Shown: piece by piece, positions 38,011 to 48,708 of the stretch | Layout: every line of letters starts with the position of its first letter | Position numbering within the stretch: the first letter of the stretch is position 1 | Origin: Isoetes taiwanensis | Taxonomy: Eukaryota > Streptophyta > Lycopodiopsida > Isoetales > Isoetaceae | Length of the DNA: 64,000 nucleotides | Reading direction: 5' to 3' | Assembly (NCBI GenBank): GCA_021234155.1 | Contig: JAJEKV010000030.1 | Coordinates: 14,934,003-14,998,002 of the forward strand | The notes under the pieces: model-generated | What the model was told of the DNA's origin: nothing | Database searches by the model: none | What the model saw: the letters and a program-made list of their open reading frames with translations, nothing else | Translations under genes and position numbers: made by a program

Positions 38011-38948
38011 ATAGGTCCTTTATTTGAGGTTGCAAAGATCTTTGTGAAACGCCACACTTTTTTTCGTAGAAAGTGTGGACGAGAGATGGTGGGAATATGC
38101 CCATTACGAAATGCCACATGGCATCTTGTAAATCTAAATGAAAATATGCCTCTTCTTAGAACAACAAATAGAATCCAAAATGTTCATGATGTGGCGTCAT
38201 TTGAATTTGATATGTCTAGCCTGAAAGCTTTGGCATCACATAAGACCCTGAACTCTAATCATGTAATTGGGTCATCATCTAGTTAGGTCTAGTTGGGGCA
38301 TTTTGCAGATACCACACTTCCTGTTTCATCTCATTTTCTCTTTTATGTGTTTTTCTTTTTTATTCATTTTTATTTGAATTCTAGATGCCCTCTTTAAAGG
38401 CATTATCCATATGGAATATTCTTCGACCATGACATATTTTAGGAGCGTATTCTAGAAAAATACTATTCTAGGAAAAGGCTTATGCTTTGGTGAATTGAGC
38501 AATGCATATATGCAACATCAATCATCTACGTAGATTTAACCACGTGGAACTAACAATTGGACAGCTTGCAGAATTGATAACCACATCTTTAATGATGGAT
38601 GCAATAAGCCCATTAAAGAATTAGGGCCTTTCTGAAAGGAATATGCCAAGTTAATAAGTAGGTGAATTGCATATTTGGATTAATTTTTTATCTCTGGAAC
38701 AATCTAGTATAAGTATTCTCCCTTGATAGGTTTCTGCAACATTTCTACAATTGAGGCAAAGGAATAAATAGCAGTACAATTAAGAAATAGAGTTGGGTGC
38801 ATATTTTTTGACTTCGTAGCATGGCCTGCAAATATAGAATGCTATTTAGGAAGGTTTTAGTAGCATTGTTCATGGTATATTTCAGATTTGGTGGATTTTC
38901 TATTTATACATTTTGCTTAACGCATGAATATGACCATTCATTGAACGG
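38011..38948. other. Non-coding interval
   Basis: AT-rich; no supported gene. Confidence 0.45.
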
Positions 38949-39206
38949 ATTTTCTTTTTCTTTTTCTTTTTCTTTTTCTTTTTCTTTTTCTTTTTCTTTT
39001 TCTTTTTCTTTTTCTTTTTCTTTTTCTTTTTCTTTTTCTTTTTCTTTTTCTTTTTCTTTTTCTTTTTCTTTTTCTTTTTCTTTTTCTTTTTCTTTTTCTT
39101 TTTCTTTTTCTTTTCCTCCCTTTCTCCTTCTCCTTCTCCTTCTCCTTCTCCTTCTCCTTCTCCTTCTCCTTCTCCTTCTCCTTCTCCTTCTCCTTCTCCT
39201 TTTCCT
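38949..39206 (+). repeat. Compound microsatellite (TTTTTC)n then (CTCCTT)n
   Basis: About 160 bp of a perfect hexamer TTTTTC run into about 90 bp of CTCCTT. One strand is pure pyrimidine for about 255 bp. Long frames across it on both strands encode only Phe/Ser, Leu, Lys or Glu runs and are artefacts. Confidence 0.95.
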
Positions 39207-40895
39207 TTTTGAAGGACGACAGATATATTCACCATTAAATCGTGAAAATAAATACATTAGTCTGAGCTACATGTTTAAAACCCAGAGGAAAAAAATGTCC
39301 CTTTGTGCAAAGCTACCTGGGAGCCTCATATCATCTATGTGCAAAGCCTCTATAAACCTCAGATCCCAAGTCATCAATATGAATTGTTGGAGCTCATTGT
39401 TGCCGAACTGCCTTTTTAAGTGAAATATGCATTCAACCATCATTATGCCCTTTACCCTTACCTTGCCCAAAGCACCGGCTAGGTCCAAGTGCATTGAAGG
39501 CAAAAGGAACCAATGTAGAAGAAGCTAGTGGAGCTTCCACCTACGCATAATAAGATTCCTTCGTAGCATATGATGCCACAACAGGCAGATCTACATTAGT
39601 TTTGTGATGGAGACCGTGGTATATGCTTTTTCTTTCATGCGACTACGAAGCATCGCATTGTGTCAATCGTTTTCATTGCTTCTCTTAGATGGCTCAATGC
39701 TCATAGAGCCAATAGAACTCAAGCAACATCAAGCCAATTTCCCTTCTAGTCGAAAATGCGAAATGAAGTTTTGCCTACAATTTTCCTCGTTAACAATAGA
39801 GGCGGCTATAACGGCTAATGATTTAGGTTTGGCAGTCTTTGAACTCAAAAATATTCAACAGGTTGGATGGTTTGCCAATTGAGTTCTTTCAGGAATATTG
39901 GAAGTGGTTGGAGCTAGTTGTATATAATGATTTTTATGACTTTCGGTGGTCTACTGCTTTGGATAGAATTCTGAACACAGGTGTCATCTCATTCTTCCAA
40001 AAAGATGCATTTGAATAATCTAACTGCTTCTTATGAGGAAATATATTGGGCACGTCGAGAAAACCTTCCCTTTGTGTATCTTAAGTTTGATTTTGATGCA
40101 AAAAATATTCATGTATAGAGAAAACTTGTAATTAAAAATAAAAGGCCCTTAATTCTAACGTAAAGACATTGAATCTAGATGTGGCCAAGGCACACGGTTC
40201 TTTCAGCCATGATATCTGGATTTGGACTTCAGATATGGTGGATATGCTATGTTGAGATTAGCATACTCATAAACTACAGCTAGAGACATCCAAAAAACAT
40301 TAATGCAATCATTGCAAGGTCACCAAAACAGTAGACTTGCAGGTAGATCCTATGGTTTATACAGTCTCGCTCGGCTTCAATGCCCAAGATTGCCTTATAT
40401 GGAGATTATTTTTACAATTACTTTTTTTTACAATTATTTCTCTCGTGGGTTGAACATTCTTTTTGATGGCTAGTTGTGAGAAATTCTCTTTTCTCATCTC
40501 AATCTAATAGCTTTTCATGAGATGTTACATGGTTTTATGGGCTTGTTTTATGCAAACATTCATATAATTAAGAAGGTTATTTACATACAAACTATCCAGG
40601 TCATACAGATATCAATCAATATATCAAGTGCAGATTTGTCATCCATTGTCATACGACTGGCTACAACAGTAAAGAAATTTATTTCATTTTGCTTTTGTAT
40701 TGTCTGTGGTTCTTATATGTGGTGATATAGGTTGCTTCTCAATTTGCAGAAAAAGGGAACCAGTCCTACAGAGTTTGCGAATTGTAAGTTTCTATTTTCC
40801 TCATTCCTTAAAGAAAGTAACTTCATTGTAGATAGAGTATTCATTTTTCGGTAGCAATATCTTAATATAGAAAGGAGAATTATAGTTACAAAGCA
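39207..40895. other. Interval without supported gene
   Basis: AT-rich; the short frames at 39,267-39,882 show no recognised homology. Confidence 0.4.
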
Positions 40896-41015
40896 CTAGA
40901 ACGAGCGAGCGAGCGAGCGTAACGAGCGAAACGCAAGCAAGCGTAAGCGTAACGAGCGAGCGAACGTAAGCGTAAGCGTAACGAATAGAATAGAGAATAG
41001 AATAGAATGGAATAG
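40896..41015. repeat. Cryptic simple sequence (GAGC, GCGTAA, AATAG motifs)
   Basis: About 120 bp in which ACGAGCGAGCG, GCGTAAGCGTAACG and AATAGAATAGAG motifs are interleaved. The (AATAG)-like part runs up to TGTGACGGGCCTGG at about 41,017. It differs sharply from the AT-rich neighbourhood. Confidence 0.7.
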
Positions 41016-42350
41016 ATGTGACGGGCCTGGCCAGTTAACCTCTCGGTAACTGGAGATCCCATCAATCTCTACCATTGGATCCACTTAAGCCTAGGAAGTC
41101 GAGAAATTACACATGCATGCTTAGGTAAAGAATTTAATCTTTGTGTATATTCTAAGGTCCCGAAAATATCCTTGCCCATTACTCAGCAATAACCTCGCAC
41201 AACAATTAATGTTCTTAATAATTATCGTCTCAAGCCAATATATAATAATAATAATCAAGTTTGTTTAACTGACAATCCACACTTCTACTCTCGCCTTCCT
41301 GAAGCTTGGCTACTCTCCGGAGCATCTCGCACTTCTGCTTACACCATCAACCACGGGGTTAGTCACACGGACTAAGTGGGGATCGGGGATCTAAGACATG
41401 TCTAGCATCAATAACACAAAGCATTAACCTAGAGATAATAACAGCCTTACCGTAGCCTCGCCCCTACAATCCAAGTTACTAGTCCAACAAGCATGTCCAC
41501 AATCAATAATTATACCATGAGTTCTATTATAAGTACGACCATTGCAACTTAATTCCAACGTTCAAGACCACATATATAATAACTAATCAATCATAACATC
41601 AAACATTGCAACCAATATTCCTCTGGGTCTGAGCAAGGTCAACTTGGCTAATCAGGCCAGTGACATAGAGGCGGGGTAACCACATGTGTACACACCCATC
41701 CACGCTGCGTCCAGCATTGGAGGACCACTTAACTGTGCATGACGTTGTACCATGCGGTACCAATGCCCGATGTCAAATAATATCATTTACATTCTTACTG
41801 TGCAAAAACCGCGAGTCTAGACCATCGCACCTAGATTCCGGCCCCAGAGGTCTATATCAAAGAATTATACCATATATCATACATGTCATTGCAAGTTCAA
41901 CATCCAGGAAAATTCCGAAGTACACATTTCATGCAACCAGGGAAGCCCAACCATGGTTCATATTATTACAACCACCATAACGCAAAATGCAACCATCACC
42001 CCTAAGTTAAAATAAAAACATTCCTTAGTGACTCACAATATTCGACTAAGTTAATTATCTTATTCAAGACCGTTATTTAAGACCTTAACGACGGTTGCTC
42101 TCATAACTCTGACAATTAGTCTTTGGTGCCCATTCTCCAACTCATAATACCTCTCCCTTGTATTACACCCATCTCTCTTCTAGCTAATTCCCAAGTATTT
42201 CAATATATAACTAGCTAGCTTGTTAAATTACCCATTAAATAATTTGTAAATAACTTATAGCCATTACACATCCTTCCTTTAACGTAACCCTTATCTTTGG
42301 TTAAACTTACTAACTCAATTCCTTTATTTCGAACTAACTATAGTAACACA
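41016..42350. other. Repeat-like segment, possible LTR-related
   Basis: Begins with TGTGACGGGCC, a sequence type often found at LTR ends. It contains no coding frame beyond 98 codons and no recognised domain. A second copy or a target duplication was not found, so the assignment remains open. Confidence 0.3.
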
Positions 42351-44755
42351 ACTCTAATGGCTAGACAACTCTAATGGCTACACACACAAAAAAACAAAAA
42401 CAAAAACAAAAAACAAGGACCATACACTTGTCACCAACCAAAAACAGCAACAGTTTGCATATATCTGATAATAGAGTACAACATTTTTACTGTCAATATT
42501 TTACATTGCAAAACAAGTACAACATTTTTATTGTCAATATTTTACATTGCAAAACAAGTTACGTTGAACATTATTGTTGTGAAGAACACATAGTATAAAA
42601 CAGAGCATAGAACAGCAGGAAGCTCTGCTCATGCGCGCATGGTGCCTGGGTGAGCTCTGGCAAGCTGCTCAAGCTGCCGAAGCTTGGAAAGAAGCATTGC
42701 GCGGACATGGTTTACTTCCCCTCTAAAAATTCGGCGTTCCCTGACACTCACATCCACTGCTGGATCATCCATTGCAGTAAGCGCCTCCTCTAAGATGTCA
42801 ACAGCATCGATCAGACTCACATTCAACCTATGAACAATTCTCCAAGTGTTCGTCTTCAACCATTCCACATCAAGGAATGGACCAGCAGAAGCAACTCCTC
42901 TATCTGCCACCTCACCGTTAGTACCGGACTCGGGATCAAGCACTATGAATGAAGTGAACGTGCTCTCGCTCCCCATCAGCTGCACCTGCAAAAACATGCC
43001 AGCACAGAATTGATTAGTCAGTCGTCTCGTTTGCTCCAAGAATGCAATTGCATTGCTCACTAAGAGATAGTTAACGTCCCATCAACTACATCCAAAGGAA
43101 TGTAGTCTTGGAACGGGATCAGCTCGTGATTTTCAGGAGGCTGGAAAGCCGGGGTCTCCTCAAAGCACTCTTCACCATCGACAAACCCATGTCCATCTCC
43201 TCATCTCCATCGTCTACAGCCTCCTCTTCATCTAGCATTGCATCCAGTCTGTCTAATTCCCTGGATGCTACTGCATCGTCCCAAAATCGTCTTCGCCTCT
43301 TTCCAATTTTCTCAATTGGGTCCTCACCAGCTGGCAAACCATAGATGACACACCTCATTCCTTCACGGCCGCATGCATTGGATCCAATGCAAGACGCCGC
43401 ACTGCCTCAACTCTCTCATAACTAATTTTGTTGCTATTGAATGGGAGCACCCAAGCGCTTGAAAGCACAAAGCAGCCTGTCCGGAGCATTCTAGCAAGTG
43501 TGTAAAACAGGCTAGCAGTTCTTTGCCTCTTGCCATGATATAGTACGAAATGCCGTGCACGAGCGAGAATGTTTCAGTTGTCTAGAACTATACAGTTCTT
43601 TATCTCCCCCGCCCCGTAAAGAGCGTAAAGGTTCTTGCCTCGTTCTAACTGCTCAGGAGTAACTGCTTTCATATGGTGCTTGAAGTGCATCTTGCCTATA
43701 TCTTTAAGGCAGTAGCCTAGCATGTCTTCAAAGTAGTGCAGGCAGGTGTCTCTAAGAGCTTTACAAAGAATCACACCTCCAGGCAGTCTGTGATCCACCT
43801 AGTTCAAAGCATGCTTGAGGCGAATATTCACAGCTGTCGGAGTGGTCATAGGCATCCTGAACACACATTGCAGGTGCAAATGGTCCAATTCTGAACCACG
43901 CTCAATGGAGACCATCCCAGCCAAGCATTTAGCCTCAAGAAACTCACACGTCCTCATATACAGATCCTCCCATACATCAGCTCCCCCAATGCTGACTGTC
44001 ACGCTGAGATCAATCACAGTGGACTTCTCAACGGTGTCATTCTTCTGGCCTGTAGACTTCCCCCTTTTCACCAAATTCGCCTCTCTCTTTTCCTCCCTCT
44101 GCCTTCTCTCCCTCTCACGTTTTTCTGTCCTCTCCTTCTCTTTTCTCTGCTTTAATTCCTCCTTCTCCCTCTGCCTCTGCATCCTCTTCTCCGCCTTCTC
44201 ATCATGTTCTCTGATTTTCAAAGCAACGTCCTTCCTAGGCCTGCCTCTCTTCCTAGGAGCGTAATCACTGGCATCACAGACATCAGCAAGAACATGAAGC
44301 CTATTGTCCTGACGAATTTTTAGGGGCTCAGATGCCACCTCAACAAAGCTGCTTCTATGGAAGACTTTGTTTCACTCAGGCCTAATTGAATCCCTGACAC
44401 ACCTAGATGCAGCGGCTGAGCTACTCTCAGGCGGGCGCCCTTCCTCTTCCAGACAGAAACCTGATGCAGGCATCCTAGCTAAACGCTTCAACATGATGAA
44501 AAGGATTAAAGTGTACCTCTGCCGGGTCGGCTTGATGAGGCGCTACGCCATCATTTGAGCACCCATCTGCAAATCCGAACTTGGCATCCTGTTGGGCCAA
44601 ATCCGGAAATTATCTGGAGATCACCTGCCCATCTCCACGCGCAGGCTGGACGCACAGCCACCATCCCTCCATCGCCCAGCATCGCCTGAGAATTCGGTCC
44701 CTGGCAGGCCCTCCACAACTGTAAGGTCAGGGAAAAAAGTGCAGCCAAAGGTAGA
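42351..44755 (-). mobile_element. Replitron-like element, copy A (decayed)
   Basis: First unit of a head-to-tail array. At its low-coordinate side it begins with two direct copies of ACTCTAATGGCTA (42,351-42,363 and 42,368-42,380), followed by an (AAAAAC)-rich tract. The next identical pair, at 44,756, marks the following unit, giving a period of 2,405 bp. Coding is on the minus strand. A 41-bp internal duplication (42,475-42,556) is shared by all copies. Relative to copy B it has a roughly 20-bp deletion in the 5' coding part and several stops and frameshifts. Single-Tyr HUH proteins without helicase plus short terminal direct repeats match Replitrons, a group named in 2023. Confidence 0.78.
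42629..44748 (-). pseudogene. Replitron-type HUH endonuclease, copy A, broken
   Basis: Minus-strand coding relic. The frame 44,338-43,802 carries the AT-hook KRGRPRKD, a Glu/Lys/Arg-rich coil, VTVSIGGADVWEDL and the HUH motif LDHLHLQ (His codon at 43,880-43,882). It stops at TAG (43,799-43,801) where copy B has tryptophan. The next segment carries GYCLKD (catalytic Tyr, YxxK) and stops at TGA (43,574-43,576) where B has arginine. One-base deletions near 43,350 and 43,187 shift the rest. A C-terminal exon (end of the frame at 42,629) encodes VEWLKTNTWRIVHRLN and LLSKLRQLEQLARAHPG. It would normally nick and join single-stranded DNA for transposition; this copy cannot make the full protein. Confidence 0.8.
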
Positions 44756-47208
44756 ACTCTAATGGCTAGACAACTCTAATGGCTACAAAAAAAAAAAAAA
44801 CAAAAAAACAAAAAACAAAAAACAAGGACCATACACTTGTCACCAACCAAAAACAACAACAGTTTGCATATATCTGATAACAGAGTACAACAGTTTTACT
44901 GTCAATATTTTACATTGCAAAACAAGTACAACATTTTTATTGTCAATATTTTACATTGCAAAACAATTTACGTTGAACATTATTGTTGTGAAAAACACAT
45001 AGTATAAAACAGAGCATAGAACAACAGGAAGCTCTGCTCATGCGCGCATGGTGCCTGGGTGAACTCTGGCAAGCTGCTCAAGCTGCCGAAGCTTGGAAAG
45101 AAGCATTGCGCGGACATGGTTTACTTCCCCTCTAAAAATTCGGCGTTCCCTGACACTCACATCCACTGCTGGATCATCCATTGCGGTAAACGCCTCCGCT
45201 CAGATGTCAACAGCATCGATCAGACTCACATTCAACCTATGAACAATTCTCCAAGTGTTCGTCTTCAGCCATTCCACATCAAGGAATGGATTAGCAAGAG
45301 CAACTACTCTATCTGCCACCTCACCGTTAGTACCAGACTCGGGATCAAGCGCTATGAATGGAGTGAACGGTGGGGCCGTAGAGGTTTCTTGCTCTTGCTC
45401 CCCATCAGCTGCACCTGCAAAAACATGCCAGCACAGAATTGATTAGTCAGTCGTCTCGTTTGCTCCAAGAATGCAATTGAATTGCTCACTAAGAGATAGC
45501 TAACGTCCCATCAACTACATCCAAGGGAATGTAGTCTTGGAACGGGATCAGCTTGTGATTTTCAGGAGGCTGGAAAGCCGTGGTCTCCTCAAAGCACTCT
45601 TCACCATCGACAAACCGCATGTCCATCTCCTCATCTCCATCGTCTACAGCCTTCTCTTCATCTAGCATTGCATCCAGTCTGTCCAATTCCCTGGATGCTT
45701 TTGCATCGTCCCAAAATCGTCTTCGGCTCTTTCCAATTTTCTCAATTGGGTCCTCACCAGCTGGCAAACCATAGATGACACACCTCATGTCCTTCACAGA
45801 CGCATGCATTGGATCCAATGCAAGATGCCACGCTGCCTCAACTCTCTCATAACTGATTTTGTCGCTATTGAATGGGAGCACCCAAGCGCTTGAAAGCACA
45901 AAGTGGCCTGTCTGGAGCATTCTAGCAAGTGTGTAACACAGACTAGCAGTTCTTTGCCTCCTGCCATGATAGAGTACGAAATGCCGTGCACGAGCGAGAA
46001 TGTTTCGGTTGTCTAGAACTACATAGTTCTTTATCTCCCCCGCCCCGTAAAGAGCGTAAAGGTTCTTGCCTCGTTCTAACTGCTCAGGAGTAACTGCTTT
46101 CATATGGTGCTTGAAGTGCATCTTGCCTATATCTTTAAGGCAGTAGCCTAGCATGCCTTCAGAGCAGTGCAGGCGGGTGTCTCTAAGAGCTTTGCAAAGA
46201 ATCATACCTCCAGGCGGTCTGTGATCCACCCAGTTCAAAGCATGCTTGAGGCGAATATTCACAGCTGTCGGAGTGGTCATAGGCATCCTGAACACACATT
46301 GCAGGTGCAAATGGTCCAATTCTGAACCACGCTCAATGGAGACCATCCCAGCCAAGCATTTAGCCTCAAGAAACTCACACGTCCTCACATACAGATCCTT
46401 TCATACATCAGCTCCCCCAATGCTGACTGTCACGCTGAGATCAATCACAGTGGACTTCTCAGCGGTGTCATTCTTCTGGCCTGCAGACTTCTCCCTTTTC
46501 ACCAAATTCGTCTCTCTCTTTTCCTCCCTCTGCCTTCTCTCCCTTTCACGTTTTTCTGTCATCTCCTTCTCTTTTCTCTGCTTTAATTCCTCCTTCTCCC
46601 TCTGCCTCTGCATCCTTTTCTCCGCCTTCTCATCCTGTTCTCTGATTTTCAAAGCAACATCCTTCCTAGGCCTGCCTCTCTTCCTAGGAGCGTAATCACT
46701 GGCATCACAGACATCTGCAAGAATATGAAGCCTATTGTCTTGACGAATTTCCAGGGGCTCAGATGCCACCTCAACAAAGCTGCTTCTGTGGAAGACTTTG
46801 TTGCACTCAGACCTAATTGAATCCCTGACACACCTAGATGCAGCGGCTGAGCTATTCTCAGGCGGGCGCCCTTCCTCGTCCAGACAGAAACCTGATGTAG
46901 GCATCCTAGCTAAACGCTTCAACATGATGGAAAGGATTAAAGTGTACCTATAGCAGGCCGGCTTGATGAGGCGCTCTCTGCCATCGCTGCTCTCCTGCTC
47001 TGGAACTAGGAGCACCCATCTGCAAATCCGAACTTGGCATCCCGTTGGACCAAATCCGGAAACCATCTGGAGATCACCTGCCCATCTCCACGCGCAGGCC
47101 GGACGCACAGCCGCCATCCCTCCATCGCCCAACATCGCCTGAGAATTCGGTCCCTGCCAAGCCCTCCACAACTGTAAGGTCAGAGAAAAAAGTGCAGCCA
47201 AAGGTAGA
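44756..47208 (-). mobile_element. Replitron-like element, copy B (near full length)
   Basis: The middle unit of the array, 2,453 bp long. It is bounded by direct-repeat pairs at 44,756-44,768/44,773-44,785 and at 47,209-47,221/47,226-47,238. It is the best-preserved unit, colinear with A throughout, with extra sequence around 45,367-45,400 that copy A lacks. It directly abuts its neighbours, sharing the repeat pairs, with no other sequence between units. No inverted terminal repeats and no target duplications were seen, as expected for HUH-type elements. Confidence 0.8.
45038..47201 (-). pseudogene. Replitron-type HUH endonuclease, copy B, two stops
   Basis: Minus-strand frame open from 47,201 to 45,489 except for one TGA at 46,401-46,403, where copy A has TGG (Trp). 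N-terminal part: AT-hook RKRGRPRKD (about 46,690-46,665) and a long Glu/Lys/Arg coil (DNA binding or oligomerisation inferred). Core: VTVSIGG, then HUH motif LDHLHLQC with His codons at 46,311-46,313 and 46,305-46,307. The YxxK motif GYCLKDIGK follows 56 residues later (Tyr codon 46,143-46,145). An acidic tail ends at 45,489. A separate 3' frame (45,414-45,038), probably a second exon, carries another TGA at 45,200-45,202. No Walker A motif or helicase was seen. A true start was not determined. Confidence 0.82.
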
Positions 47209-48686
47209 ACTCTAATGGCTAGACAACTCTAATGGCTACAAAAAAAAAAAAAAAACAAAAAAACAAGGTCCATACACTTGTCACCAACTAAAAACAACAA
47301 TAGTTTGCATATATCTGATAACAGAGTAGACAGTTTTACTGTCAATATTTTACATTGCAAAACAAGTACAACATTTTTATTGTCAATATTTTACATTGCA
47401 AAACAAGTTACGTTGAACATTATTGCTGTGAAAAACACATAGTATAAAACAGAGCATAGAACAACAGGAAGCTCTGCTCATGCGCGCATGGTGCCTGGGT
47501 GAGCTCTGGCAAGCTGCTCAAGCTGCCGAAGCTTGGAAAGAAGCATTGCGCGGACATGATTTACTTCCCCTCTAAAAATTCGGCGTCCCCTGATACTCAC
47601 ATCCACTGCTGGATCATCCATTGCGGTAAGCGCCTCCTCTAAGATGTCAACAACATCGATCAGACTCACATTCAACCTATGAACAATTCTCCAAGTGTTC
47701 GTCTTCAGCCATTCCACATCAAGGAATGGACCAGCAGGAGCAACTACTCTATCTGCCACCTCACCGTTAGTACCGGACTCGGGATCAAGCGCTATGAATG
47801 GAGTGAACAGTGGGACCGTAGAGGTTTCTTGCTCTTGCTCCCCATCAGCTGCACCTGCAAAAACATGCCAGCACAGAATTGATTAGTCAGTCGTCTCGTT
47901 TGCTCCAAGAATGCAATTGAATTGCTCACTAAGAGATAGCTAACGTCCCATCAACTACATCCAAGGGAATGTAGTCTTGGAACGGGATCAGCTCGTGATT
48001 TTCAGGAGGCTGGAAAGCCGGGGTCTCCTCAAAGAACTCTTCACCATCGACAAACCCCATGTCCATCTCCTCATCTCCATCGTCTACAGCCTCCTCTTCA
48101 TCTAGCATTGGATCCAGTCTGTCTAATTCCCTGGATGCTACTGCATCGTCCCAAAATCGTCTTCGGCTCTTTCCAATTTTCTCAATTGGGTCCTCACCAG
48201 CTGGCAAACCATAGATGACACACCTCATATCCTTCACGGACGCATGCATTGGATCCAATGCAAGACGCCACGCTGCCTCAACTCTCTCATAACTGATTTT
48301 GTTGCTATTGAATGGGAGCACCCAAGCGCTTGAAAGCACAAAGCGGCCTGTCTGGAGCATTCTAGCAAGTGTGTAACACAGGGTAGCAGTTCTTTGCCTC
48401 CTGCCATGATAGAGTACGAAATGCCGTGCACGAGCGAGAATGTTTCGGTTGTCTAGAACTACATAGTTCTTTATCTCCCCCGCCCCGTAAAGAGCGTAAA
48501 GGTTCTTGCCTCGTTCTAACTGCTCAGGAGTGACTGCTTTCATATGGTGCTTGAAGTGCATCTTGCCTATATCTTTAAGGCAGTAGCCTAGCATGCCTTC
48601 AAAGCAGTGCAGGCGGGTGTCTCTAAGAGCTTCGCAAAGAATCACACCTCCAGGCGGTCTGTGATCCACCCAGTTCAAAGCATGCT
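47209..48686 (-). mobile_element. Replitron-like element, copy C, truncated
   Basis: Third unit, starting with the repeat pair at 47,209-47,238. Homology to copy B stops at about 48,686, directly after GTTCAAAGCATGCTT. Beyond that point the sequence is unrelated. In coding orientation this removes the 5' end, including the AT-hook and the HUH motif. The rest is colinear with B. Confidence 0.8.
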
Positions 48687-48708
48687 TTATCAAGTAGTCC
48701 TCTATCAT
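47478..48708 (-). pseudogene. HUH endonuclease 3' part, copy C; YxxK half open
   Basis: Frame 48,708-47,929 is uninterrupted. Its first few codons come from flanking DNA. It then encodes KHALNWVDHRPPGG, the YxxK motif GYCLKDIGK, AGEIKNYVVLDNRN, YGLPAGEDPIEK and an acidic tail. The second-exon frame (47,759-47,478; FLDVEWLKTNTWRIVHRLN) is also open. The HUH motif is missing, so the protein could not be catalytic, although it kept fewer lesions than A or B. Either it is younger or its remaining frame escaped damage. Confidence 0.75.

Noticed and set aside
38821-39423. 200-codon frame rich in Phe-Ser and Leu, and the Lys/Glu frames opposite
   Set aside because: They are translations of the hexamer microsatellite.
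43815-46695. Plus-strand frames of ~149 codons in copies A and B
   Set aside because: They are antisense to the charged coil of the HUH protein. Their Ser/Leu/Phe-rich composition is the mirror of Glu/Lys/Arg codons.
42629-48708. Integrated geminivirus or other CRESS-DNA virus Rep
   Set aside because: The HUH and YxxK motifs are shared, but no Walker A/helicase domain, capsid gene or intergenic stem-loop was seen. The AT-hook/coil N-terminus, terminal direct repeats and tandem arrangement fit a Replitron-type transposon better.
42629-48708. Helitron origin of the array
   Set aside because: Helitron proteins have two catalytic tyrosines and a large helicase domain, with TC...CTRR ends. None of these is present.
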